Of a stretch of DNA of 64,000 nucleotides, positions 43,638-51,499 are shown in pieces; within the stretch, counting starts at the first letter, position 1, and each line of letters starts with the position of its first letter. The stretch spans positions 248,001 through 312,000 of the forward strand of contig NCHQ01000002.1 of NCBI GenBank assembly GCA_002281855.1. The letters run 5' to 3'. Below the pieces are notes generated by a model. It made no database searches. It saw nothing but the letters and a program-made list of their open reading frames with translations, and was not told the DNA's origin. This DNA is from Rhodospirillales bacterium 24-66-33. GTDB lineage: Bacteria; Pseudomonadota; Alphaproteobacteria; Reyranellales; Reyranellaceae. A program made the translations under genes and the position numbers.

Positions 43638-45068
43638 ATGAGCCTGGTCGAACGCGCGGGCCTCTGGACCGAGGACCGCAAGGCCGCGACGCGCGAGGCC
43701 GAGCGGCGCATGAAGGCCGGCGACATGTCGGTCGTGCGGCTGGCCTTCGCCGACCAGCACGGCATCCTGCGCGGCAAGACGCTGATGGCCTCGGAAGTCG
43801 ATGCGGCGCTGAAGAACGGCGTCGGCTTCACCACCACGATGCTGCTGAAGGACACTTCGCACCGCACGGTGTTCCCGGTCTGGCAGCCGGGCGGAGGCTT
43901 CGGCATGAAGGAGCTGGAAGGCGCGGCCGACGTGGTCATGCTGCCCGATCCCACGACCTTCCGGGCGCTCCCCTGGGCGCCGCATTCCGGCTGGATGCTG
44001 TGCGACATCTACTTCGCCGACGGCCGACCGATGCCGCTCTGCACGCGCCAGGTCCTGCGCCGGACGCTCGGGGCGCTGGCCGAGCGCGGCTACGATTTCG
44101 TCGCCGGCCTCGAAGTCGAGTTCCACCTGTTCAAGCTGGAGAAAGCGAAGCTCGGCGTCGGGGATGCTGGGCAACCGGGCGAGCCGCCCGAGGTGTCGCT
44201 GCTCAATCAGGGCTATCAGTACCTGACCGAGCAGCGCTACGACGAGATGGACCCGATCCTGGAAATCCTGCGCACCAACCTCGTCGATCTCGGCCTGCCG
44301 CTGCGCACGCTGGAAGTCGAGTTCGGCCCCAGCCAGGTCGAGTTCACCTTCCGCACCGGCACCGGCCTCGAACCGGCCGATACGATGGTGCTGTTCCGCA
44401 GCGCCACCAAGCAGATCGCCCAGCGCAACGGCTTCCACGCCACGTTCATGTGCCGCCCGAAGCTCGCCAACGTGATGTCGAGCGGTTGGCACCTGCATCA
44501 GTCGCTGACCGACCGGAAGAGCCACGCCAACGCCTTCGCCGATGCCACGGAGCCGCTGTCGGCGACCGGCCGGCACTACATGGCTGGCCTGCTGGAACAT
44601 GCCCGCGCCGCCGCCGCCTTCAGCACGCCGACGCTCAACGGCTACAAGCGCTACCGCCCCTTCTCGCTGGCACCCGACCGCGCCATCTGGGGCCGCGACA
44701 ATCGCGGCGTGATGGTGCGCGTGCTGGGCGGACCGGGCGATCCCGCGACCCATCTCGAAAACCGCGTCGGCGAATCCGCCGCCAATCCCTATCTCTACAT
44801 GGCGAGCCAGATCGTCTGCGGCCTCGACGGGCTGGAGCGCAAGCTCGATCCCGGCCCCTCCGCCGACACGCCCTACGAGGCCAAGGCGCCGCTGCTGCCG
44901 CGCTCGCTGGGCGAGGCGCTGGCGGCGCTGAAGGAGAGCGCCGTGCTGCGCGCTGGACTCGGCGACTTCTTCGTCGACTACTATCTCCACCTCAAGCAGG
45001 CCGAGATCGCCCGCTTCGAACTCGAGGTCAGCGACTGGGAGCAGCGCGAGTATTTCTCGCTTTTCTGA
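43638..45068 (+). CDS. Glutamine-synthetase-like ligase (GSIII/γ-glutamyl-amide type)
   Basis: 476 residues. The GS core is present: GLEVEFHLF (metal Glu), EVEFGPSQVEFTF, SSGWHLHQSL (His/Asn site), RGVMVRVLGG and ENRVGESAANPYLYMA. The Arg and Glu metal ligands are kept but the tail and N-terminus differ from GlnA. Family members ligate glutamate to amines such as putrescine, isopropylamine or aniline. Adjacent to a Rieske oxygenase and LysE, it suggests activation of an amine before oxidation. The exact substrate is unknown. Confidence 0.82.
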   Translation: MSLVERAGLWTEDRKAATREAERRMKAGDMSVVRLAFADQHGILRGKTLMASEVDAALKNGVGFTTTMLLKDTSHRTVFPVWQPGGGFGMKELEGAADVVMLPDPTTFRALPWAPHSGWMLCDIYFADGRPMPLCTRQVLRRTLGALAERGYDFVAGLEVEFHLFKLEKAKLGVGDAGQPGEPPEVSLLNQGYQYLTEQRYDEMDPILEILRTNLVDLGLPLRTLEVEFGPSQVEFTFRTGTGLEPADTMVLFRSATKQIAQRNGFHATFMCRPKLANVMSSGWHLHQSLTDRKSHANAFADATEPLSATGRHYMAGLLEHARAAAAFSTPTLNGYKRYRPFSLAPDRAIWGRDNRGVMVRVLGGPGDPATHLENRVGESAANPYLYMASQIVCGLDGLERKLDPGPSADTPYEAKAPLLPRSLGEALAALKESAVLRAGLGDFFVDYYLHLKQAEIARFELEVSDWEQREYFSLF

Positions 45069-45081
45069 GGAGGGCCGTCCC

Positions 45082-45693
45082 GTGAGCCTCGAATTCCTGA
45101 TCACGTCCTTCATCATCGTCGCCTCGCCCGGAACCGGTGCGCTCTACACGCTGGCGGCCGGCCTCTCACGCGGTTCGCGCGCCAGCGTGGTGGCGGCTTT
45201 CGGCTGCACGCTCGGCTGCGTTCCCCATCTGGCGGCGGCGATCCTGGGCCTGGCTGCCCTGCTGCACGCCAGCGCAGTGGCCTTCGAAACCGTCAAGTAT
45301 CTGGGCGTTGCCTACCTTCTTTACATGGCCTGGAATACGCTGCGCGAGCGCGGCGCGTTGAGCGTCGGCCGCCAGACCGATGCACGGACCTTCGTGCAGG
45401 TGACGGTCGAAGCCATCCTGATCAACCTTCTCAATCCGAAGCTCTCGATCTTCTTCCTGGCGTTTCTGCCGCAGTTCGTGAGCACGGACGAAGCTCAGCC
45501 GTTGCCCCACATGCTGATGCTGAGCGCCATCTTCATGCTGATGACCTTCGTGGTCTTCGCGGCGTACGGCCTGTTCGCCGCAGCGATGCGCGACCATGTA
45601 ATCTCGCGACCGTCCGTCATGACCTGGATGCGACGCACTTTCGCCGGCGCCTTCGTTTTGCTGGGCGCAAGGCTCGCCCTCACAGAACGCTGA
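45082..45693 (+). CDS. LysE family translocator
   Basis: 203 residues with six hydrophobic helices. The RhtB/LysE features include SPGTGALYTLAAG and NLLNPKLSIFFLAFLPQF. It exports amino acids or amine-like compounds across the inner membrane. It follows the glutamine-synthetase-like gene by 13 bases, consistent with export of a glutamyl product or removal of a toxic amine. Confidence 0.88.
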   Translation: MSLEFLITSFIIVASPGTGALYTLAAGLSRGSRASVVAAFGCTLGCVPHLAAAILGLAALLHASAVAFETVKYLGVAYLLYMAWNTLRERGALSVGRQTDARTFVQVTVEAILINLLNPKLSIFFLAFLPQFVSTDEAQPLPHMLMLSAIFMLMTFVVFAAYGLFAAAMRDHVISRPSVMTWMRRTFAGAFVLLGARLALTER

Positions 45694-45710
45694 TGGAGCC
45701 GACATGAGCG

Positions 45711-45767
45711 CGGTTCGAGCTGGAGGTCAGCGACTGGGAGCAGCGCGAATACTTCTCGCTGTTCTGA
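45711..45767 (+). pseudogene. 3'-end fragment of a second glutamine-synthetase-like gene
   Basis: Nineteen codons read RFELEVSDWEQREYFSLF stop, identical in protein to the end of the gene at 43638-45068. The DNA differs at six positions, all synonymous third-codon changes. The preceding bases match nothing. It is a scar of a diverged GS-like paralogue, removed apart from its end, lying after the LysE gene. Confidence 0.85.
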
Positions 45768-45770
45768 GCC

Positions 45771-46223
45771 TCAGCCGTCCTCGCCGATATCCTCGGCCCA
45801 GATGTCGGGATACTCGTCCTGGAAGCGCTTCATCAGGCTGATGCAGCGCAGGTCGTTCAGGACGACGACTTCGACGCCACGCGACCGCAGGAAGTCCTCG
45901 TTGCCGCCGAAGGTCTGGTTCTCGCCGATCACCACCCTCGGGATCTTGAATTGCACGATGGTGCCCGAGCACATCATGCAGGGGCTCAGCGTCGTGAACA
46001 ATGTCGTGTTGCGATAACTCCGCCGGCGGCCGGCCTGGCGCAGGCAATCCATCTCGCCATGGGCGATGGCATCGCCCTCCTGGACGCGCTTGTTGTGACC
46101 GCGGCCGACGATGCGACCATCCTCGACGAGGATGGAACCGATAGGGATCCCCTTCTCGTCAAAGCCCTGCTGCGCCTCGGCCAGCGCCGTCTCGAACAGT
46201 TCCAACTCGGCCGAACTCGCCAT
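45771..46223 (-). CDS. Cytosine deaminase, FCY1-like
   Basis: 150 residues. The zinc site is HGEMD (His55, Glu57) and PCMMC (Cys82, Cys85). Overall sequence and the C-terminal WAEDIGEDG resemble the small fungal cytosine deaminase FCY1 rather than the large metal-dependent bacterial CodA or typical guanine/tRNA deaminases. It would convert cytosine to uracil plus ammonia. Monocistronic, divergent from cutA. Confidence 0.78.
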   Translation of the reverse strand: MASSAELELFETALAEAQQGFDEKGIPIGSILVEDGRIVGRGHNKRVQEGDAIAHGEMDCLRQAGRRRSYRNTTLFTTLSPCMMCSGTIVQFKIPRVVIGENQTFGGNEDFLRSRGVEVVVLNDLRCISLMKRFQDEYPDIWAEDIGEDG

Positions 46224-46346
46224 GGATTTCTCCGCCTGCGTCCCGCTGCACCCTTTCCGCCCGAGCGGAAAATGGTCTACCCAATGTCCGTGTCAGTTTA
46301 CTTCAGCCCGCCCACAAGCGTAACGCCGGGATCGGAAGAGATCGCC

Positions 46347-46661
46347 ATGACCGCCATTGCCGTCGTCACCACCGTCGCCAGCCGAAAGGACGCCCGCCTG
46401 CTCGCGCGGGCGATCGTGGAAGCGAAGCTTGCCGCCTGCGCCCAGATCTCCCGCATCGAGAGCGTCTATACTTGGAAGGGCGCCCTCGAGACCGGCAAGG
46501 AATATCGCATCCTGTTCAAGACGCTCGACGAGCACTACGCCGCCGTCGAGCGCGCGATCCTCGACCTGCATCCTTACGAGGTGCCGGCGATCCACGCCTT
46601 CCCGATGATGCATGTCGCCCCGGCCTATGCCGCCTGGATCGAGGACAGCGTCGCGGCCTAG
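46347..46661 (+). CDS. cutA: CutA-like divalent-cation tolerance protein
   Basis: 104 residues from the ATG at 46347. Core motifs are AIVEAKLAACAQI, SVYTWKGALETGKEYRILFKT and HPYEVPAIHAFP. CutA proteins form stable cytoplasmic trimers; a role in copper tolerance was proposed, but the mechanism is debated. Its stop overlaps the convergent VOC gene by four bases. Confidence 0.92.
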   Translation: MTAIAVVTTVASRKDARLLARAIVEAKLAACAQISRIESVYTWKGALETGKEYRILFKTLDEHYAAVERAILDLHPYEVPAIHAFPMMHVAPAYAAWIEDSVAA

Positions 46662-47125
46662 GTCTGGCCGCCCTCAAGCATCTTCGTCCAGCGCTTCTGC
46701 ATCTCTTCCGGGCTCACCGCCTCCTTCGACGCGGCCAGGAACCAGCGATAGCCGAACGGACAGGCGACCATGCCGGAGCGGTCGCCGTAGAACTGATCCT
46801 GCACCGGCCGCACCAGGGTGGCCCCGGCGGCCACCGCGCGCTCGACGGCCTTGTCGGCGTCGGGCACGGCGATGTGGAAGGCCACGGGAGAACCGCCGAT
46901 GGCGCCCGGGCTCCGCGCGCCGAAGTCGGGATACTCATCGTTCATCATCACCACCGTGTCGCCGATCCTGATCTCGGCATGGCCGACACGGCCCGCCGGC
47001 TCGACCAGGCGGAACAGTTCCACCGCCCCGAACGCCTTCACGTAGAAATCGATCGCAGCTTTCGCGTCGTGCACGGTCATGTGGGCTTTGACGGTCTGAC
47101 CCGATGTCGCGGTCTTTGCGGCCAT
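46658..47125 (-). CDS. VOC/glyoxalase-superfamily protein (PhnB-like)
   Basis: 155 residues. The PhnB-like VOC pattern is present (LTVHDAKAAIDFYVKAFGA, EIRIGDTVVMMNDEYPDFG, ACPFGYRWFLA). An AGGTGA site precedes the ATG at 47125. It likely binds a small molecule such as an antibiotic or metabolite, or is a metalloenzyme. It shares a palindromic operator region with the divergent TetR gene, which probably represses it. Confidence 0.82.
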   Translation of the reverse strand: MAAKTATSGQTVKAHMTVHDAKAAIDFYVKAFGAVELFRLVEPAGRVGHAEIRIGDTVVMMNDEYPDFGARSPGAIGGSPVAFHIAVPDADKAVERAVAAGATLVRPVQDQFYGDRSGMVACPFGYRWFLAASKEAVSPEEMQKRWTKMLEGGQT

Positions 47126-47145
47126 GGCATCACCTGTGTTATATT

Positions 47146-47164
47146 ACGTTACGTATCGTAACGT
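47146..47164. promoter_or_regulatory. Palindromic TetR operator between VOC and TetR genes
   Basis: ACGTTACG-TAT-CGTAACGT is a perfect inverted repeat (8-3-8) in the 45-base gap between the divergent VOC and TetR genes. Its size and position fit a TetR-dimer operator controlling both. The TetR ATG begins seven bases beyond it with no clear ribosome-binding site. Confidence 0.7.
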
Positions 47165-47170
47165 TAATAG

Positions 47171-47764
47171 ATGTCCCGTCAACCCTCCTCAGCCCCACCG
47201 GTGCGCGGCCGCCCCCGCGATCCGCGCACCCGTGCCGCGATCCTGGTCGCGGCGCGCGATCTGCTGGGGCGCGGCGGGCTGACGGCGGTCACCATCGAGG
47301 CGATCGCGCAGAAGGCGGGAGTCAGCCGCCCGACGATCTATCGCTACTGGCCGAACGCGCCGGCGGTCGCGATGGCCGCGTTCCTCGAAGCGACCGGGGC
47401 CGACGAGGCCGCGAAGTCACCCCGAACGGCGCTCGCCAGCCTGCGCGCCCAGCTCCATGCGCTGGCCGACGCCTTCGCCGCGCCCACAGGTCGGAGCGTC
47501 GCGGCCATGGTGGCGGCGGCGCAATCGGAGACCGAACTCGCCAAGGCCTTCCGCAACGAATTCATCGCCCGCAACCGCGACGCCACGCGCGCGCTGCTGG
47601 AGCGCTGCATCGCCGAGGAGGCGATCGAAGCACCGGACGAAATGGAGCTCACGCTCGATCTCGTCTTCGGTCCCCTCTTCTACCGCCTGCTGATGGGCCA
47701 CGCGCCGATCACGCGCGGCTTCGTCGACCAACTGCTCGACACGGTCATCCGCGTCCGCCGCTGA
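47171..47764 (+). CDS. TetR/AcrR family transcriptional regulator
   Basis: 197 residues. The N-terminal HTH (~20-65) contains RAAILVAARDLL and GVSRPTIYRYWPN. The C-terminal ligand-binding domain is all-helical. It probably represses itself and the divergent VOC gene by binding the palindrome at 47146-47164; the ligand is unknown. Translation may start with a weak or leaderless site. Confidence 0.92.
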   Translation: MSRQPSSAPPVRGRPRDPRTRAAILVAARDLLGRGGLTAVTIEAIAQKAGVSRPTIYRYWPNAPAVAMAAFLEATGADEAAKSPRTALASLRAQLHALADAFAAPTGRSVAAMVAAAQSETELAKAFRNEFIARNRDATRALLERCIAEEAIEAPDEMELTLDLVFGPLFYRLLMGHAPITRGFVDQLLDTVIRVRR

Positions 47765-47784
47765 GACCTGGCTCGGCTACTCGG

Positions 47785-48741
47785 CTACGTCTGCGCATCC
47801 CGCACGATGCACCTGAAACCGACATGGTTGGTCGTCGTGTCGATCTGCTCGGCGTGGCGCGCCGCGGGGCGATAGCGCTTGCAGTAGCTGGGGGCGCAGA
47901 GATGCGAGCCGCCCTTCAGCACCTTGCGCGGGATCTGCACCGCGTCGCGCAGATCGTAACTCTGCTCGAGCGTCGCACCCCGCGGGTTTTCCGGCACGCA
48001 GCAGGCCTTGGCGGCGTCGGGGGCGTGTTGGGCGGCATACCAGTCCGCGGTCCATTCCCAAACGTTGCCAATCATGTCGAGGACGCCGTAGCCGTTGGCC
48101 GGATAGGCCTTCACGGGAGAGGTCCGTGCGTAGCCGTCGGCGCGGGTGTTCTGGTGGGGAAAAGCGCCCTGCCAGGTATTGGCCATGTGCTTGCCGCCTG
48201 GGGTGAGTTCCTCGCCCCAGGCGAACTCCGCGCCGTCGAGTCCGCCGCGCGCCGCGAACTCCCACTCCGCTTCGGTCGGCAGCTCCTTGCCGGCCCATTT
48301 TGCATAGGCCTCGGCATCTCGGAAGGCGACCTGCACCACGGGATGATCGTCGAGCCCGCCGATATGGCTACCCTTGCCGTAAGGCCGCCGCCAGCTGGCG
48401 CCGAAGGTGAACCGCCACCACTGGCTCCAGTCGGTGAGATCGACCGGCCTGGACGGCGGCGTAAAGACCAGGCCGCCGGCCTTGAGCATCCCGGGGCGCG
48501 CGCCGGGATAGTCCTTCGGATCGGGATCGATCTCGGCCCAGGTGACGTGCCCCGTCGCCTGGACGAAGGCCTTGAACTGCGCATTGGTGACCGGTGTGGC
48601 ATCGATCCAGAAGCCGCCGATCGTCACGGTGTGAGCCGGCTTCTCCTCGGCATAGTGATGATCGGAGCCCATGCGGAACGTGCCGCCGGGAATCCGGACC
48701 ATCCCAGGGTGCGGCGAGCCGGTTCCAGCGACGCTATTCAT
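47785..48741 (-). CDS. Formylglycine-generating enzyme (SUMF1 family)
   Basis: 318 residues, full length. Sulfatase-modifying factor motifs include PGGTFRMGS near the start, FWIDATPVTNAQF, RLPTEAEWEFAARG-like sequence, NVWEWTADWY, and the catalytic pair Cys282 and Cys287 in HLCAPSYCKRYRPAAR. It oxidises the Cys in CxPxR/CTAGR sulfatase motifs to formylglycine with oxygen. Directly downstream of a sulfatase gene with CTAGR, so the substrate is evident. Confidence 0.92.
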   Translation of the reverse strand: MNSVAGTGSPHPGMVRIPGGTFRMGSDHHYAEEKPAHTVTIGGFWIDATPVTNAQFKAFVQATGHVTWAEIDPDPKDYPGARPGMLKAGGLVFTPPSRPVDLTDWSQWWRFTFGASWRRPYGKGSHIGGLDDHPVVQVAFRDAEAYAKWAGKELPTEAEWEFAARGGLDGAEFAWGEELTPGGKHMANTWQGAFPHQNTRADGYARTSPVKAYPANGYGVLDMIGNVWEWTADWYAAQHAPDAAKACCVPENPRGATLEQSYDLRDAVQIPRKVLKGGSHLCAPSYCKRYRPAARHAEQIDTTTNHVGFRCIVRDAQT

Positions 48742-48823
48742 GGTTCCCAGTCCTACACGCCTCGCCGGCCGCCCGCTATGCGACGCGGACGGCCGGATGC
48801 CCTCTCCCCGGCATTTACCCTCT

Positions 48824-50428
48824 CTAGTTCGCGCCCTGCGGTGGCGAGGTGAGCTTCTGCAGCACGCCCTCGAGGTTGAAGGAGCCCGGCTTCTGGCGCG
48901 GTGGAAACTCGACCAGCGTCTTGATGAAGTTGGTCACGTAGGCCTGCGCCGGCACCAACAGGTAGATGCGGTCGATGCGCCAGCGCCCGTAGCCCATGCC
49001 CTCATGGTCGGCGCGCTCGAACGGATCCGCCTTGAGGTCGAACAGCTTCGGCACGCGCAGCGTCACCATCGGATCCTGCCACACGTCGAAGCCGTGCTTG
49101 CGCTGTTCCATGAAGGCAAGCTTCCACTTGTCGTAGCGCAGGCCGGCCAGGCCGCCATCGTCGGTCCAGTAGAAGAACTCCTTGCGGGCGCTGCCCGTAC
49201 CGTTCTTCAGCAGCTCGCGCTGGTCGTAGCCGTCGAGGTGGACCTTGAAGCTCTTGGGCCCGAAGGTGGCGCCCTGCTTCAGCTTGGCCGCGAGATCGGT
49301 CTCGCCGACCGAGGCCAGCAGGGTCTGCAGCCAGTCCTCGGCCGAGAACACCTCGTTGATCTCGGTGCCTGGCTTCACCAGGCCCGGCCAGCGCACCATG
49401 GCGGGCACGCGGTAACCGCCTTCCCAGTTGGTATTCTTCTCGCCGCGGAACGGCGTGGTGCCGCCGTCGGGCCAGCTCATGACCTCGGCGCCGTTGTCGG
49501 TCGTGTAGATCACGATGGTGTTGTCGGCGATCTTGAGATCGTCGAGCTTCTTCAGCAGCTGGCCGACCTGGCCGTCATGCTCGACCATGCCGTCGGCGAC
49601 GACGCCCAGACCGGTCTTGCCCTCGGACGACGGCTTGAGATGCGTCCAGATGTGCATGCGGCTGGAATTGACCCAGGCGAAGAACGGCTTCTTGTCGCGA
49701 TTGGCACGGTCGATGAAGTCGAGCGACGCCGCGACGAATTCCTCGTCCACCGTCTCCATGCGCTTCTTGGTGAGCGGGCCGGTGTCCTCGCACTTCTGCT
49801 TGCCCCACTTGCCGAAGCGCGGATCCTCGCCCGGCGTTTCGGTGGCCGTGGCGGCGCATTTCAGGACACCGCGCGGGCCGTACTTGGCCTTGAAGGTGGG
49901 ATCCTTGGGATAATCGATGTTCTCGGGCTCCTCCTCGGCATTGAGGTGGTAGAGATTGCCGAAGAACTCATCGAAACCGTGCACGGTCGGCAGGAAGTCG
50001 TTGCGGTCGCCGAGATGGTTCTTGCCGAACTGCCCGGTCATGTAGCCCTGCGGCTTCAGAAGGTCGGCGATGGTCGGGTCCTTCTCGGACAGACCCTCGG
50101 GCGCCCCTGGCAGGCCGACCTTGAGCAGGCCGGTGCGGATCGGCGACTGGCCGGTGATGAAGGCGGCGCGGCCGGCGGTGCAGGATTGCTGCCCGTAATA
50201 GTCGGTGAAGATCGCGCCTTCGCGGGCGATGCGGTCAATGCTGGGTGTGCGGTAGCCCATCATGCCGCGGTTGTAGGCACTGATGTTCCAGTAGCCGATG
50301 TCATCGCCCATGATGACCAGGATGTTGGGCTTCGCTGGCGTCTGGGCTCGTGCCGGTACAACCCCGCCCGCGAGCCCCACGAGCAACGCCGTCGCTGACA
50401 ACAGGCGTCCGATCTTGTTTCCGCCCAT
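48824..50428 (-). CDS. Secreted arylsulfatase
   Basis: 534 residues from the ATG at 50428, with GGGGGAAG upstream. The signal peptide (~1-29, ...PARAQ) directs it to the periplasm or outside. The metal-binding DD pair is at 42-43, and the formylglycine motif CTAGR is at 83-87 (Cys83), with the usual KNHLGD loop further on. It hydrolyses sulfate esters of an unknown substrate. Paired with a formylglycine-generating enzyme gene and a divergent LysR gene, suggesting sulfate scavenging or polysaccharide sulfate use. Confidence 0.92.
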   Translation of the reverse strand: MGGNKIGRLLSATALLVGLAGGVVPARAQTPAKPNILVIMGDDIGYWNISAYNRGMMGYRTPSIDRIAREGAIFTDYYGQQSCTAGRAAFITGQSPIRTGLLKVGLPGAPEGLSEKDPTIADLLKPQGYMTGQFGKNHLGDRNDFLPTVHGFDEFFGNLYHLNAEEEPENIDYPKDPTFKAKYGPRGVLKCAATATETPGEDPRFGKWGKQKCEDTGPLTKKRMETVDEEFVAASLDFIDRANRDKKPFFAWVNSSRMHIWTHLKPSSEGKTGLGVVADGMVEHDGQVGQLLKKLDDLKIADNTIVIYTTDNGAEVMSWPDGGTTPFRGEKNTNWEGGYRVPAMVRWPGLVKPGTEINEVFSAEDWLQTLLASVGETDLAAKLKQGATFGPKSFKVHLDGYDQRELLKNGTGSARKEFFYWTDDGGLAGLRYDKWKLAFMEQRKHGFDVWQDPMVTLRVPKLFDLKADPFERADHEGMGYGRWRIDRIYLLVPAQAYVTNFIKTLVEFPPRQKPGSFNLEGVLQKLTSPPQGAN

Positions 50429-50482
50429 GGCTTCCCCCTGTGTTATCAGCGGGAAACTGTTCTCATTGCCGATGCAAAACAA

Positions 50483-50496
50483 TATCGGGAACGATA
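50483..50496. promoter_or_regulatory. Palindrome in the sulfatase/LysR intergenic region
   Basis: TATCG-GGAA-CGATA is a perfect 5-4-5 inverted repeat 10 bases upstream of the LysR ATG at 50507. Its location in a divergent sulfatase/LysR promoter makes it a candidate LysR binding site, but LTTR boxes are usually T-N11-A and this is only tentative. Confidence 0.35.
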
Positions 50497-50506
50497 CAGT
50501 ACTTGA

Positions 50507-51487
50507 ATGAACATCGATCTGAAGCTGTTGCACCACGCCCTCGTGCTTGCGAGGCACCGCCACTTCGGACAGGCCGCCGCGGCCATGAACATCAGCCAGC
50601 CGACGCTCAGCCGGAACATCGCCGCCCTCGAAAAACAACTCGGCATGAAGCTGTTCGAACGCTCGCACCGCGACGTGGTGCCGACGCCGGCGGGAGAAGA
50701 CGTGCTCAAGATGGCCGAGGAACTGGTCGGTCGCGCCGAGTCGCTCTCGAACCGACTCGAACTGCTTCGGGACGGTCGCGGCGGGCGGCTGCGCGTCGTC
50801 GCCGGTGCCTACATGGATGACATCGCGGTCCAGCCCGCGGCGATCGACCTCATCAAGGCCAATCCTGCGATCCGCCTCGAAATGCTTGAACGCGAGTGGA
50901 CCGCGGCGCTGTCGTCCCTGTTGTCCGACCAGGCGGACTTTGCCGTAGCCGATGTGCTCGCCCTGCGGGACATGCGGTCGCTTCGCGTGGACAGTCTCGG
51001 CCTGCTTCAGGGCGTTTATTTCTGCCGCGCCGGACACCCGCTGCTGGCACGGCCCAATCCGCAGCCCGCCGACCTGCGCAACTACCCGCTGGTGATGCCG
51101 GGCATGTCATTGTCCCGCATGTCGTTCATCGCCGACATCGACAGCGGCATGAGGATCGACGAGCGCGGCGGGGGCGTCCTGCCGTCGATTGCCGTGTCGT
51201 CGTTCCGGAGTGCCAGCGACATCGTGGCCGAAACCGACGCGATCAGCCTCGGCCATGCGACGCAGATTGCAGAGGGCATCGCCGCCAAGCGCTTCGCGCT
51301 CCTGCATCTGCCGTGGATCAGGAAGCTGCCCTCGGTCGAAATGGGCGTGGCCTGGAAGAGGGAGCGCACGCTGCCGCCGGCGGCGCGCGCCTTCATCGAT
51401 CTGATTCGCAAACACGTCCGCAAGGCGCAGGCCGCAGAATCGTCCGTGGCGCCGAAAACCGGCAGACGACCAGCCCGACGCTCCTGA
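50507..51487 (+). CDS. LysR family transcriptional regulator
   Basis: 326 residues. The N-terminal HTH reads RHRHFGQAAAAMNISQPTLS, and the C-terminal PBP2-like effector domain is complete. It likely controls the divergent sulfatase operon from a shared promoter region and may respond to a sulfated substrate or sulfate status. Converges on the nitronate monooxygenase gene with 12 bases between. Confidence 0.9.
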   Translation: MNIDLKLLHHALVLARHRHFGQAAAAMNISQPTLSRNIAALEKQLGMKLFERSHRDVVPTPAGEDVLKMAEELVGRAESLSNRLELLRDGRGGRLRVVAGAYMDDIAVQPAAIDLIKANPAIRLEMLEREWTAALSSLLSDQADFAVADVLALRDMRSLRVDSLGLLQGVYFCRAGHPLLARPNPQPADLRNYPLVMPGMSLSRMSFIADIDSGMRIDERGGGVLPSIAVSSFRSASDIVAETDAISLGHATQIAEGIAAKRFALLHLPWIRKLPSVEMGVAWKRERTLPPAARAFIDLIRKHVRKAQAAESSVAPKTGRRPARRS

Positions 51488-51499
51488 TTTCGACGACCG

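Noticed and set aside
41627..44008. A 793-codon minus-strand frame spanning the hydrolase, Rieske and GS-like genes
   Set aside because: It crosses three well-supported genes and has low-complexity, shadow-like composition.
45703..45767. A coding gene starting at the ATG just after lysE
   Set aside because: The ATG is out of frame with the conserved GS-like tail, and the downstream bases fall into the deaminase gene on the opposite strand.
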